A DNA stretch of 64,000 nt. Origin: Betaproteobacteria bacterium. Its GTDB lineage: Bacteria > Pseudomonadota > Gammaproteobacteria > Burkholderiales > Casimicrobiaceae. Every line of letters begins with the position of its first letter. Within the stretch, counting starts at the first letter, position 1. Both the position numbers and the translations under genes were made by a program. The notes below the pieces were generated by a model, which saw only the letters and a list, made by a program, of their open reading frames with translations, was not told where the DNA came from and searched no databases. The stretch is taken from the NCBI GenBank assembly GCA_013298765.1, contig JAAFJA010000001.1, positions 62,001-126,000 of the forward strand. The letters run 5' to 3'. Below, in pieces: positions 53,231 to 62,936 of the stretch.

Positions 53231-54954
53231 ACGAGCTCGTCCGTCGGCAAACCGACATCTTGATTCTGGGCTCGGGCGGTGCGGGACTTTTCGCCGCGTT
53301 ACATGCGCATCAAGCAAACCCGGCGCTTAAGATCACGGTGGCCGTGAAAGGGCTGCTGGGCAAAAGCGGTTGTACGCGCATGGTGCAAGGCGGCTACAAC
53401 GTCGCCCTCGCTGCAGGCGATTCCATCGAGCGGCATTTCATGGATACGATTGAAGGCGGCAAATGGCTGCCCGATCAAGACCTTGCCTGGACACTCGTCA
53501 CCAAAGCCGTAGAGCGCATTCGCGAACTGGAGAACGAGCTCGGTTGTTTTTTTGATCGCAACCCCGACGGCAGCGTGCATCAAAAAGCGTTTGCTGGGCA
53601 AACCTTTGATCGCACGGTGCACAAAGGCGATCAAACCGGCATTGAAATCATCAATCGTTTGGCCGAACAAGTCTGGGCGCGAAAGATTGAGCGCATGGAA
53701 GAGCATCGCGCGATCGCATTGATCAAAACCGCTTCAGGCGATGCGCTCGCCGGTGCGTTGATGATCGATGTACGTAGCGGGCGCTATGTGTTCGTGCAAG
53801 CCAAAGCGGTGCTTTTGGCAACCGGCGGTGGCCCCACGATGTACAAGTTTCACACGCCGAGCGGCGACAAAAGTTGCGACGGCTTGGCGATGGCGATGAA
53901 TGCCGGGCTCGCATTGCGTGACATGGAAATGGTGCAGTTTCACCCAACGGGATTGCTCGCCGGTTCAGGGACCCGCATGACCGGCACCGTACTCGAAGAA
54001 GGCTTGCGCGGCGCGGGCGGCTACCTGCTCGATGGCGCAGGCAAGCGCTTCATGCATGCCTACGACGAACGCGGCGAGCGCGCCACGCGAGACATCGTCT
54101 CGCGCAGCATTTATTCTGAAATGCGCGCCGGCAGAACCTCGCCGAACGGCGGCGTTTTTATCGAGATGAAGCATCTGGGTGAAGACAAGGTCCGCAAAGC
54201 ATTCAAGGGCATGGTCGAGCGCTGCGCAGATTGTGGATTCGATCTCGCGGGTGATCGAGTAGAGGTGGTACCTACCGCGCATTACATGATGGGCGGCGTT
54301 GTGTTTGGTGGCGACTGCAGCACCGCGCTGCCTGGGCTTTTTGCTGCTGGCGAAGATACGGGCGGCGTGCATGGTGCCAATCGGCTTGGCGGCAACGGCG
54401 TCGCCAATTCAACGGTCTACGGCGGTATCGCTGGCGACGCGATGGCCGCGTGGCTTACGTCAAATCCAAGCGACTCGCAGTGGCGTGCGCCCGATGAGAC
54501 AGCGCTCCGAGACGCGATTGCTCTGCATGAAGCCCCGCTCAGTCGAGCCCATCAAAGCACTGAACCGCTGCGCGAAGCGCTCTATGAGCTCATGTGGAAC
54601 GATGCGGGCATCCTTCGCACCGCTGATGGCCTTCGCCGCGCCGAGAGCGGACTTCGTGGCCTTCTCGATGAGTTGCATCGCATTGGTGTCGACGGCAGTA
54701 ACCGCGCATTTAATTTAAGTTGGCACGATTGGCTCAATTTGCGCAGTTTGATCGAAGTCAGCCAAGCGATTACAGCCGCCGCCCTCGCCCGCGAAAATTC
54801 GCGCGGCGCGCATTTCCGTGAGGATTTCCCGGAGGCTGGCGCACTCGATACCTCCCACTACACCGTCGTCAAAAAAGCGGGAGACGCGCTTTCGATTTCG
54901 CACGAGCCCGTGCAATTCACCCGGGTTAAACCCGGGGACACACTGATTCAATAG
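53227..54954 (+). CDS. Fumarate reductase / succinate dehydrogenase-like flavoprotein with Cys at the FAD-linking position
   Basis: A 575-residue flavoprotein. The FAD site starts ILGSGGAGLFAALHAHQA. Active-site motifs are all present: QFHPTGLLAGSG, EEGLRGAGGYLLDGAGKRFM with RATRDIVSRSI, PTAHYMMGGVVFGGD, and GANRLGGNGVANSTVYGG. The usual covalent FAD ligand is the His of an SHT sequence before (Q/E)GG; here the aligned stretch is KSGCTRMVQGG, with Cys49 in place of His. FAD may be non-covalent or attached in another way. It overlaps the beta hydro-lyase gene by ATGA. With the Fe-S subunit and anchors it would form a quinone-linked dicarboxylate oxidoreductase. Confidence 0.9.
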   Translation: MNELVRRQTDILILGSGGAGLFAALHAHQANPALKITVAVKGLLGKSGCTRMVQGGYNVALAAGDSIERHFMDTIEGGKWLPDQDLAWTLVTKAVERIRELENELGCFFDRNPDGSVHQKAFAGQTFDRTVHKGDQTGIEIINRLAEQVWARKIERMEEHRAIALIKTASGDALAGALMIDVRSGRYVFVQAKAVLLATGGGPTMYKFHTPSGDKSCDGLAMAMNAGLALRDMEMVQFHPTGLLAGSGTRMTGTVLEEGLRGAGGYLLDGAGKRFMHAYDERGERATRDIVSRSIYSEMRAGRTSPNGGVFIEMKHLGEDKVRKAFKGMVERCADCGFDLAGDRVEVVPTAHYMMGGVVFGGDCSTALPGLFAAGEDTGGVHGANRLGGNGVANSTVYGGIAGDAMAAWLTSNPSDSQWRAPDETALRDAIALHEAPLSRAHQSTEPLREALYELMWNDAGILRTADGLRRAESGLRGLLDELHRIGVDGSNRAFNLSWHDWLNLRSLIEVSQAITAAALARENSRGAHFREDFPEAGALDTSHYTVVKKAGDALSISHEPVQFTRVKPGDTLIQ

Positions 54955-54961
54955 TTGCCCC

Positions 54962-56602
54962 ATGTCAAACAAAACTCGCGGCGCGGACGCGCTCGTTCAT
55001 TCGCTCAAACAACAAGGCGTAAGCCGGATCTTCACGCTCTCTGGCAATCACATCATGCCGCTTTATGACGCTGCATTCGGCGCAGGCATCGAGCTGATTC
55101 ACACGCGTCACGAAGCGGCTGCCGTGCACATGGCGGATGCCTACGCGCGGCTCACGGGCTCGCCCGCAGTCGCGCTGGTGACAGGCGGACCGGGTCATGC
55201 CAACGCAATCTCCGCGCTCTATACCGCGCAGATGGCAGAGTCACCCGTCGTCTTGCTCTCGGGCCACGCACCACACGCCCAACGCGGTATGGGCGCATTC
55301 CAGGAAATGGCGCAGGCCGATATGGCGGCCCCGGTCACCAAGTCATCGTGGACATGTGAGAGCGCGAACGTGGTCGCGTTTGACATGCAAAAAGCAATCT
55401 CCACCGCCGGATCAGGGCGGCCAGGCCCGGTGCATGTGAGCCTGCCCACGGATGTTTTGGAGGCATCCACTTCACTCGTTGCCCTTTCAACTGCATCGAT
55501 ACACGTACCGTTTCAATTGGGCAAGGACGACGTTATTCAATTTATTGAAAAATTGACTAATGCGCGTCGCCCCCTGATTTTGTGTGGACCATCGTGTACG
55601 AGCCGCTCAGGGCGCGAACGAATGGCGCAACTCGCCGCAGCGAGCGGCGTGCCCGTGGTCGGGATGGAAAGCCCGCGCGGCGTTGCCGACCCAAGCCTTG
55701 GTGCATTCGCCCAGGTACTCGCGGAAAGCGATTGCGTCTTGCTGCTCGGCAAACGCATGGATTTCACACTGAAATTTGGTGCTGCGCCGACCTTCGCCAC
55801 GAACTGCACGTTTTTACAAATCGATCCCGATGAGGCGGAATTGGCTCGCGCACAGCGCGCGCTCGGCAGCAAACTCATTCACACCTGTAACGCGCCAGTT
55901 GACGTAGCGATTTCGCAGCTGCAAGACGCCTTCCGAACGATCGCGCGAGAGGCGGCCGCCAGTACCGATCACGCTTGGCGCGATGAAGTCACGAGCGCGA
56001 TTGCCTACCGACCCGATGCGTGGAAAGCCGCCTCGTCCAGCCAACCGGATCGACTGCATCCCGTCCAGGCGCTACGACCGCTGCAGGCAATTTTGGATTC
56101 ACACCCTGACTCCGTTTTTATCTCCGACGGTGGCGAAATCGGGCAATGGGCGCAGGCGTGTCTGCACGCACCCCATCGGGTCATCAACGGCGTCGCTGGA
56201 TCGATTGGCGCTGCATTGCCATTCGCACTTGCCGCACGGGTCGCGAAGGCAGACGCGCCAGTGATCGCCGTGATGGGTGATGGAACCTTCGGTTTTCACT
56301 CATCAGAGATCGACACTGCCGTTCGCTACGGACTGCCGTTTCTCGCGGTGGTAGGCAACGATGCGCGCTGGAATGCGGAATATCAAATCCAGCTTCGCGA
56401 GTATGGTGCGAATCGATTGATCGGCTGCGAACTCTTGCCCACAAGATATGACGCAGTCACCGCAGCGTTCGGAGGCTACGGCGACCAAGTCACGCAAGCC
56501 GATGAGCTCATGGCTGCCGCTCACCGCGCGATGGCAAGCGGGTTGCCTGCATGCTTAAACGTGATGATTGAAGGGCTCGCCGCGCCAAATATCAAACGTT
56601 AG
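54962..56602 (+). CDS. ThDP-dependent acetolactate-synthase-like enzyme
   Basis: A 546-residue enzyme with the three-domain ThDP fold. The N-terminal catalytic Glu is in IHTRHEAAAVHMADAYARL, followed by TGGPGHANAISAL and PGPVHVSLPTDVL. The C-terminal cofactor motif is VIAVMGDGTFGFHSSEIDTA ending in VVGNDARWN. It is close to acetolactate synthases and related decarboxylases; no regulatory subunit or other branched-chain gene is near. It follows the flavoprotein stop by seven bases and is thus the last gene of the operon. In this context it may decarboxylate a 2-oxo-acid made by the other enzymes; that is inference. Confidence 0.88.
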   Translation: MSNKTRGADALVHSLKQQGVSRIFTLSGNHIMPLYDAAFGAGIELIHTRHEAAAVHMADAYARLTGSPAVALVTGGPGHANAISALYTAQMAESPVVLLSGHAPHAQRGMGAFQEMAQADMAAPVTKSSWTCESANVVAFDMQKAISTAGSGRPGPVHVSLPTDVLEASTSLVALSTASIHVPFQLGKDDVIQFIEKLTNARRPLILCGPSCTSRSGRERMAQLAAASGVPVVGMESPRGVADPSLGAFAQVLAESDCVLLLGKRMDFTLKFGAAPTFATNCTFLQIDPDEAELARAQRALGSKLIHTCNAPVDVAISQLQDAFRTIAREAAASTDHAWRDEVTSAIAYRPDAWKAASSSQPDRLHPVQALRPLQAILDSHPDSVFISDGGEIGQWAQACLHAPHRVINGVAGSIGAALPFALAARVAKADAPVIAVMGDGTFGFHSSEIDTAVRYGLPFLAVVGNDARWNAEYQIQLREYGANRLIGCELLPTRYDAVTAAFGGYGDQVTQADELMAAAHRAMASGLPACLNVMIEGLAAPNIKR

Positions 56603-56614
56603 CAACTAGCCGAG

Positions 56615-57571
56615 TTATTTCCAGGAAAATCCGCTCGTCGCCTGAACCACACCCGCGCCGAACTGCGTACCAAGGCGGCGCGCAAATCGGTCAAAGGCGT
56701 TTTCTTCGATGGTGTAATCGATGAGGTCCTCAGCTTTAAGCACCTCGCGCGCAACCGTCTCAACGGTGCCCACCGCATCAACTAGGCCATTCTCAATCGC
56801 CTTGTTGCCGCTCCAAATTAAACCGCTGAACAGGCCGGGCGTGTTGGCCTTGAGTCGATCGCCGCGTCCGTCTTTCACAGCTTTGATAAACGTTTGATGC
56901 ACGTCGGCAAGCATCGATTCAAGATGCGTTTTGTGTTCGGGTTTCATCGGCGAAAACGGGTCCATAAACGCCTTGTTGTCGCCTGCGGTGATGGTGCGGT
57001 TTTCAACGCCGATTTTTTCCATGAGTTTGTCGACACCTACGCCGTGAACTACGACGCCAATCGAGCCCACCAAACTGGAACTATCCACAAAAATCTTGTC
57101 TGCCGCTGCGGCGACGAAATAGCCGCCTGATGCGCAGATTTCGTCCACCACGACGTAGATCGGCTTTTCTGGATTGTCTTTGCGCAGGCGTTTGATCTGA
57201 TCGTAGATGCGCTGCGATTGAACGGGCGAGCCGCCGGGCGAATTGATTTGCAAAATCACGCCAACGCTGTCGCTCGCGGAAAACGCCGCCTTTAGCGCCG
57301 CGTTGATGTTTTCCGCGCTTGCGACGCCCTTGTCGTCGATCGTGCCCTCGAGTTTCACCAGCGCCGTGTGGCGACTGATCGTATCGCTCTTCGCGCCGCT
57401 GCCGATGAAGCCAAGGACGTAGGCGAGCGTGAGCGCCGCCAAGGTAAACCACGCGAATTTCCAGAACAGCGACCAACGTCGGCGCGCGCGCTGCTCCTTA
57501 ATGTTCATCATTGCGAGCTTGGAAACAAGTTCGCGCTCCCAGCCAGGCTGAGTGGGTAATTGGTCATCCAT
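56615..57571 (-). CDS. sppA: S49 family signal peptide peptidase
   Basis: A 318-residue short-form SppA with one N-terminal membrane anchor (SLFWKFAWFTLAALTLAYVL, about residues 34-53). The oxyanion-region motif is LQINSPGGSPVQSQRIYDQI, the nucleophile Ser is in VDEICASGGYFVAAAADKIF, and the general-base Lys is probably the one in GDNKAFMDPFSPMKPEHK. It cuts left-over signal peptides in the inner membrane. It ends 12 bp from the ThDP gene, convergent with it, and is the distal gene of the set rluC-HAD-sppA. Confidence 0.93.
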   Translation of the reverse strand: MDDQLPTQPGWERELVSKLAMMNIKEQRARRRWSLFWKFAWFTLAALTLAYVLGFIGSGAKSDTISRHTALVKLEGTIDDKGVASAENINAALKAAFSASDSVGVILQINSPGGSPVQSQRIYDQIKRLRKDNPEKPIYVVVDEICASGGYFVAAAADKIFVDSSSLVGSIGVVVHGVGVDKLMEKIGVENRTITAGDNKAFMDPFSPMKPEHKTHLESMLADVHQTFIKAVKDGRGDRLKANTPGLFSGLIWSGNKAIENGLVDAVGTVETVAREVLKAEDLIDYTIEENAFDRFARRLGTQFGAGVVQATSGFSWK

Positions 57572-57597
57572 AAGTTGCGTGGGGCTTTTGGGTGCGC

Positions 57598-58251
57598 TCA
57601 GTTGAGCGATGGGAGGAGGAAACGCCGAAGCGCGGCTACCGAATCTATCAGAGCGAGCGAAGGCGCTGTCTGCAGCAATTCAGGATGATGGGCGCCGTAA
57701 GTCACGCCAATCGCTGCACAGCCTGCGTTCGCTGCGAGCTGTAAATCGTGTGTGGTGTCCCCGATCATCACCGATTCCGACGGCAAATGTCCGGTGAAAT
57801 CATAGATCGCGTTCAACATACCGGGATGCGGCTTCGCAAAACCTTCATCCGCGCAGCGTGACGTCGTAAAAAATTCGCGCAGGCCGAGCGTATCAAAGGC
57901 GCGATCGAGCCCACGACGTGATTTCCCGGTCGCTACGGCAAGCGTTGCGCCAGACAGGTGAAGCGCGGAAAGCATTTCGCGAACCCCATCAAAGAGAACA
58001 ATCTCATTTTCTCCAGCAAGGAAGTGCACGCGATAGCGCTCAACGAGCCGTGGCCAATCTTCCTCGCGAAGCGTTGGGATCGCGTGCTCAAGGGCAGGCT
58101 TGAGCGCCATACCGATGATGTAGGCCGCTTGCGCATCAGTGGGTACAGGATAGCCGCAGTCTTCAGCCGCACGTTGCAGCGCGCGCTTGATCACTGCGGT
58201 GGAATCGGCGAGCGTGCCGTCCCAATCAAAAACAACCAAGGGGTACTTCAT
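57598..58251 (-). CDS. HAD-IA hydrolase, phosphoglycolate phosphatase-like
   Basis: A 217-residue HAD hydrolase. Motif I is VFDWDGTLADSTAVIKRALQ, motif II VATGKSRRGLD, motif III/IV KPHPGMLNAIYD and MIGDTTHDLQLA. Its start overlaps the rluC stop by four bases (ATGA). In many betaproteobacteria an HAD hydrolase follows rluC; its substrate is not known. It differs from the gph gene at 35047, so the genome has at least two such phosphatases. Confidence 0.9.
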   Translation of the reverse strand: MKYPLVVFDWDGTLADSTAVIKRALQRAAEDCGYPVPTDAQAAYIIGMALKPALEHAIPTLREEDWPRLVERYRVHFLAGENEIVLFDGVREMLSALHLSGATLAVATGKSRRGLDRAFDTLGLREFFTTSRCADEGFAKPHPGMLNAIYDFTGHLPSESVMIGDTTHDLQLAANAGCAAIGVTYGAHHPELLQTAPSLALIDSVAALRRFLLPSLN

Positions 58252-59231
58252 TCGATTGCGCTACCGTTCCAAAATCGTGCGAGTTCTGGGGAGAGTGGTG
58301 CCTCGACTTTGAGCGTTTCGCCAGAAATGGGATGCTCAAATTCAAATGACTTCGCGTGAAGAAACATCCGCGTCAGCCCGTCGGCCTTGAGCACTTTGTT
58401 CCATGCGAGATCGCCGTATTTCGGGTCTCCCGCGATTGGGAAGCCTAGATGTGCGCAATGAACGCGAATCTGATGAGTTCGACCCGTCTTTAATTCCGCT
58501 TCAACCAACGATATCGTTGGGCGACGCTCCAAAAGGTTGAAAACCGTGTGCGCGAACTGGCCTTCGTCTTTATCCACGCGGACACGACGTTCGCCATCAG
58601 GCTGCGTAAATTTTGCGAGCGGCGCTTTCACATGCTGCCGATCATTCACCCACTCGCCTTTGACCGCAGCTAAATAACGCTTATCACCCGTTTTTTCGCG
58701 AAGCGTGTCGTGCATTCCGACCAGTGCCGCGCGGGTTTTGGCGATGAAAAGTACGCCCGAAGTCTCGCGATCTAGGCGATGCACGAGCTCAAGCAGCGGT
58801 GCATCGGGCCGCGACATGCGAAGCTGCTCAATCACGCCAAAACTCACCCCTGATCCGCCATGAACAGCGACACCGGAGGGTTTGTTAACGACGATGAGAT
58901 GCGTATCTTCGAAAATGATTTCGTGGGGGAAGGCAGACGTTAGCTGAAGATGAACGGGTGTTTCGGCCACTCGTACGGGTGGAATGCGGATTTCATCGCC
59001 CTCGTTTAACTTCGTTTCGGCACGCACCCGCCCGCCATTGATGCGCACCTCGCCCGAGCGAAGAATTCGGTAGACATGGGTTTTCGGCACGCCCTTGAGC
59101 TCGCGAATCAAAAAGTTATCCACACGTTGCCCCGCGTGAGCAACGGTAATCCGGACGCGACGCACGCCAGGCGAAGTCGAGGCCTCGTCGGCTTCGGATT
59201 TTTGGCGAACTACGCCACGTAAGTCGTTCAT
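58248..59231 (-). CDS. rluC: Ribosomal large subunit pseudouridine synthase C
   Basis: A 327-residue enzyme. An S4 domain (DNFLIRELKGVPKTHVYRIL, about residues 38-57) is followed by the catalytic Asp motif ELVHRLDRETSGVLFIAKTR and by GRTHQIRVHCAHLGFPIAGD. RluC makes pseudouridines at three positions of 23S rRNA. It is divergent from rne, the conserved rluC-rne pairing of proteobacteria, which supports rluC over rluD. The HAD gene overlaps its end. Confidence 0.94.
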   Translation of the reverse strand: MNDLRGVVRQKSEADEASTSPGVRRVRITVAHAGQRVDNFLIRELKGVPKTHVYRILRSGEVRINGGRVRAETKLNEGDEIRIPPVRVAETPVHLQLTSAFPHEIIFEDTHLIVVNKPSGVAVHGGSGVSFGVIEQLRMSRPDAPLLELVHRLDRETSGVLFIAKTRAALVGMHDTLREKTGDKRYLAAVKGEWVNDRQHVKAPLAKFTQPDGERRVRVDKDEGQFAHTVFNLLERRPTISLVEAELKTGRTHQIRVHCAHLGFPIAGDPKYGDLAWNKVLKADGLTRMFLHAKSFEFEHPISGETLKVEAPLSPELARFWNGSAIE

Positions 59232-59875
59232 TTCATTTATAATTTCAGTGTTTTCTGCGACTTGTCGTCGCCTCGGATTCCGGGGCGAAGCGATCGGGGA
59301 AGACCTCGGTTAGTAACTTGGCAGTGTGCGCCGCAAAATTTCGCGATGCAAGCTGCACGGACGGAGACAACGAAGCCACAGCTTTTTTGCTCGATTTGCC
59401 ACAAATTACACCGAACCACGGTTTGAGCCGCCACCGAGTAAAGCGGCAATTTTAGAAGTTCGGCTACCGAGCCGCCTGCGATAGATGTATCGGGCATTCG
59501 GAGTCGGCGAACAAAAAAGTTTGAATCGATACGTTGTGCGCGAATCGCCACAACGTATCCGAGAGAAGAAACACACGTGATGAACCCGCGCTTCTGCGCA
59601 TCTCGCTCTCTAAGAAGCCAAGCCCGGCGCGTAATCGCGCCGCTCTCGGCCCGCTGGGGCGCACACTCAGAACTCCGCGCGCCTAGCGTCGCAATGGGGT
59701 GCAGTGTGAATGGTTCTAGCGCTTCTCCCTCAAGCCCGTCGAGCGCGATACCCAACTAGCGGCTTCGCGTTTTGCGAATGCCTTTTAGTTTGAGTTTCGC
59801 CGTCGCGCGTTCGCTGATTCGTCCCCCTCTGCGCAAGCCATCGGTCGTATCGAACGACACGAGAGGTTAGTTCGC
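59232..59875 (+). promoter_or_regulatory. Long divergent region with probable structured rne leader
   Basis: About 640 bases without a supported gene separate rluC from rne. On the rne side there are hairpins: GCTTCT/AGAAGC (59590-59595 and 59613-59618) and GGCGCG-TAAT-CGCGCC (59626-59641). In Escherichia coli rne has a long leader that RNase E itself cuts for autoregulation. A comparable role here is inferred from position, length and folding only. The rne ribosome site GAGAGG lies about ten bases before the ATG. Confidence 0.5.
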
Positions 59876-62773
59876 ATGAAACGCATGCTGTTTAACGCCA
59901 CGCAAGCCGAGGAGCTTCGCGTCGCAATCGTCGATGGTCAAAAACTGATCGACCTTGATATTGAATCCGCTTCGAAAGAGCAACGCAAATCCAACATTTA
60001 CAAAGGTACCGTGACGCGCGTTGAGCCGTCACTGGAGGCATGTTTTGTTGACTACGGCACTGAGCGAAACGGTTTCCTGCCGTTTAAAGAAATCGCGCGC
60101 TCAGTCGTAAACGTCGATGGCGACATGAATCGGAACAAGATCGCCGATTCCCTGCGCGTTGGGCAAGAAATTCTTGTTCAGGTAGAAAAAGACGAACGTG
60201 GCAATAAGGGCGCTGCCCTCACGAGCTTTATCTCGCTCGCGGGTCGCTACCTCGTTTTGATGCCAAACAATCCACGCGGCGGCGGTGTGTCGCGTCGTAT
60301 CGAAGGCGAAGAGCGTAACGAGTTGCGCGACACGATGGCGCAGCTCGATGTGCCAAACGGCATGAGCATCATTGCTCGCACCGCGGGCATCGGTCGCTCC
60401 GCCGAGGAATTGCAATGGGATTTGAACTATCTCCTGCAATTGTGGACGGCGATTGACGGCGCGTCGAAATCAAGTAAGGCGCCGATCCTGATTTATCAAG
60501 AGTCGAGTCTTGTTATTCGCGCGATCCGCGATTACTACACGCAAGATATCGGTGAAATCCTGATCGACACTGAGGAAATTGCGGAGCAAGCGAAGGGCTT
60601 CATGGGGCATGTGATGCCCAACATGGTCAACAGGGTGAAGCTCTATCACGACGATGTACCGCTTTTCTCGCGCTTTCAAATCGAACACCAGATCGAGAGC
60701 GCGTTTAGCCGCACGGTGAACCTGCCGTCCGGCGGCGCGATCGTGATCGATCACACCGAAGCCCTCGTTGCAATCGATGTGAACTCGGCTCGCGCAACCA
60801 AAGGCGCTGACATCGAAGCCACCGCTTTCAACACCAATCTTGAAGCCGCAGAAGAAGTTGCACGTCAGCTCCGTTTGCGCGATTTAGGTGGTTTGGTTGT
60901 TGTCGATTTCATCGATATGGAATCGTCAAAGCATCAGCGCGAAGTTGAAGATCGTCTCCGCGACGCAATGAAACTCGACCGAGCACGCGTACAAATCGGC
61001 AAGATTTCTCGCTTCGGATTGATGGAGCTTTCGCGCCAGCGCTTGAAGCCAAGTCTGGGCGATTCCGCACACCTCCCGTGCCCGCGCTGCCACGGCACGG
61101 GACACATCCGCTCAACGGAATCGATCGCGCTGCACATACTGCGCATCATTCAAGAAGAAGCGATGAAAGACAACAGCGCGCAAGTGATCGCGCAGGTGCC
61201 AGTCGATGTGGCAACCTATCTGTTAAACGAGAAGCGATTCGATCTTCAAACGCTTGAAACGCGCTTGAAAGTAAGCGTGATTCTCATCCCGAACATGCAT
61301 TTGGAAACGCCGAACTACACCGTTCAGCGCCTGAAGCATGACGAGCTCAATTCGAGCGAGCCGCTGCCAACGAGCTACAAAATGGTTGAACGCCCAGAGG
61401 CGATCGATCCCGTAGAGGCCATCAAGCAAGAGGCCAACGAAGTGAAGCAGGAAGCCGCTGTAAAAGGCATCACCCCTGCTCAACCCGCGCCGATCTCAGC
61501 CCCCGCTCCAGCAGCCGCGCCTACCCCGGCAGCCGCGCTTCCAATGACGGCGAAGTCGGTCGAGAAAGTCGGCTTCTTCGCTCGCGTGATGGGTTTCTTC
61601 AGAAGCGATGATCCGCCTGCGGCGCAGCCAGCGAAAGCGGCTGAAACAACGAGCACAACTAAGCGTGAAGAGCGCGGTGCGCGCGGCGAGCGTACTGATC
61701 GCAATGATCGCGGTGAGCGTCGTGAACGCGGCGGGCGTGATCGCAATCGCGAAGGTCGCGGTGACCGCGATGGACGTGATGCGCGTGACGGTCGCGGTGA
61801 CCGCAAGCAAGACGCTCGCAAAGACGAGCAGCGCAATAAAGACGGTCGCGATAACAAAGAGGCGAAGTCGCAGCAGGCGCGCGAGCCACGTGAAGCGCGC
61901 GAGGATCGCAAACCACAGGGCGAGCGCCGCGAACGCGAAAACCGCGGTGAACGGCAAGAGCGCCAAGATCGTGCGCCAAAGCCAACGCAAAGCGCAGTCG
62001 CCGCCGAAAGCGCGGCGCTCACCGAGCCAAACGCGGCCCTGACGCAAGCCAACCCGGGCCAAGCTTCGAATCAAGGCGAGCGTAAAGAGCGTGGCGAACG
62101 CCGTGAACGTGGCGAACGCGGCGGTCGTGATCGTAATCGCGGTGAGCGCCGCGAACGACGCGAAGGCGAAAGCGTTGCGCAGGAAGCCACGATCACCGAC
62201 GAAATGGGCAATTTGATCGCCACAAGCTCAACGAGCGTCACCACGATGCAAGCGGGCGTAACGGCGTTCGTTCCTTCTGACGACGGCGTGCCAAGCGAGC
62301 CTGAGCGTCGTGAGCGCGCACCGCGTGGCGAGCGCCGTGAGCGAGAAGATCGCCCACGTCGTGAACGTGCACCGCGCGAACAGCAAGGAGCGGGTGCGCC
62401 TGAATCTAATGGGGCAAGCACGAGTTTTGAACAATCTTCGGATAGCGGCCAAACACGCGCTCAGCCCCAATCGAATCAAGCGGTAAGTGAAGCAGTTGTT
62501 CCACGTGAGCCGGTCGTTGCAGCGCCAGCCGCTCAGCCAGCGCCTCCGCCGCCACCGCCACCGCGCGAAGCACCGAAGCCCTTCACCTACGCAATGCCAA
62601 CTGATTCCGGCATGCAGATGATGGAAACGTCGGGCGCAGCTCCGGTGAGCTACACGCCAGAAGCCCCAGCGCAACCGCGTGGACGCGCGCGTCCACCTCG
62701 CCAAACGGTGAGTGAAGCGCCGATGCAAATGGTTGAAACCGGCGCGGCACCACAGCAGCCGCCACAACAGTAG
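59876..62773 (+). CDS. rne: Ribonuclease E
   Basis: A 965-residue endoribonuclease. An S1 domain at about residues 35-120 ([20 protein letters not shown]) precedes the RNase E/G catalytic domain. Magnesium-binding Asp residues are in [15 protein letters not shown] and [15 protein letters not shown], and the zinc-link CPRCHGTGH is near residue 402. Residues from about 520 are disordered: an Ala/Pro-rich part, a short [10 protein letters not shown] amphipathic patch like a membrane-targeting helix, then long RGER/RRER-rich RNA-binding stretches and a Pro-rich tail. This C-terminal half is where degradosome partners bind in relatives. It initiates mRNA decay and rRNA/tRNA processing. Confidence 0.97.
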   Translation: MKRMLFNATQAEELRVAIVDGQKLIDLDIESASKEQRKSNIYKGTVTRVEPSLEACFVDYGTERNGFLPFKEIARSVVNVDGDMNRNKIADSLRVGQEILVQVEKDERGNKGAALTSFISLAGRYLVLMPNNPRGGGVSRRIEGEERNELRDTMAQLDVPNGMSIIARTAGIGRSAEELQWDLNYLLQLWTAIDGASKSSKAPILIYQESSLVIRAIRDYYTQDIGEILIDTEEIAEQAKGFMGHVMPNMVNRVKLYHDDVPLFSRFQIEHQIESAFSRTVNLPSGGAIVIDHTEALVAIDVNSARATKGADIEATAFNTNLEAAEEVARQLRLRDLGGLVVVDFIDMESSKHQREVEDRLRDAMKLDRARVQIGKISRFGLMELSRQRLKPSLGDSAHLPCPRCHGTGHIRSTESIALHILRIIQEEAMKDNSAQVIAQVPVDVATYLLNEKRFDLQTLETRLKVSVILIPNMHLETPNYTVQRLKHDELNSSEPLPTSYKMVERPEAIDPVEAIKQEANEVKQEAAVKGITPAQPAPISAPAPAAAPTPAAALPMTAKSVEKVGFFARVMGFFRSDDPPAAQPAKAAETTSTTKREERGARGERTDRNDRGERRERGGRDRNREGRGDRDGRDARDGRGDRKQDARKDEQRNKDGRDNKEAKSQQAREPREAREDRKPQGERRERENRGERQERQDRAPKPTQSAVAAESAALTEPNAALTQANPGQASNQGERKERGERRERGERGGRDRNRGERRERREGESVAQEATITDEMGNLIATSSTSVTTMQAGVTAFVPSDDGVPSEPERRERAPRGERREREDRPRRERAPREQQGAGAPESNGASTSFEQSSDSGQTRAQPQSNQAVSEAVVPREPVVAAPAAQPAPPPPPPPREAPKPFTYAMPTDSGMQMMETSGAAPVSYTPEAPAQPRGRARPPRQTVSEAPMQMVETGAAPQQPPQQ

Positions 62774-62799
62774 CGACGCGCAGTTGAAGTAAAGAAGAT

Positions 62800-62823
62800 G
62801 CCCCGCGAGGGGCGTTTTCTTTT
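62800..62823 (+). terminator. Rho-independent terminator of rne
   Basis: GCCCC, loop GCGA, GGGGC followed by GTTTTCTTTT. It lies 27 bp after the rne stop. Confidence 0.88.
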
Positions 62824-62936
62824 GAGATTTGGCCGCGCGTAACCATATCGACGCGCCACCCGCTTCGCTCCGCGATCTCCCACCTCCAAGATTGCGCCCA
62901 GGGCTGTAAGGTAGCCAACCTGCGATACTTTGGGCG

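Noticed and set aside
59237-59755. A 172-codon minus-strand frame in the rluC-rne gap
   Set aside because: No ribosome site, no recognisable family and unusual composition; a leader region for rne is the better reading.
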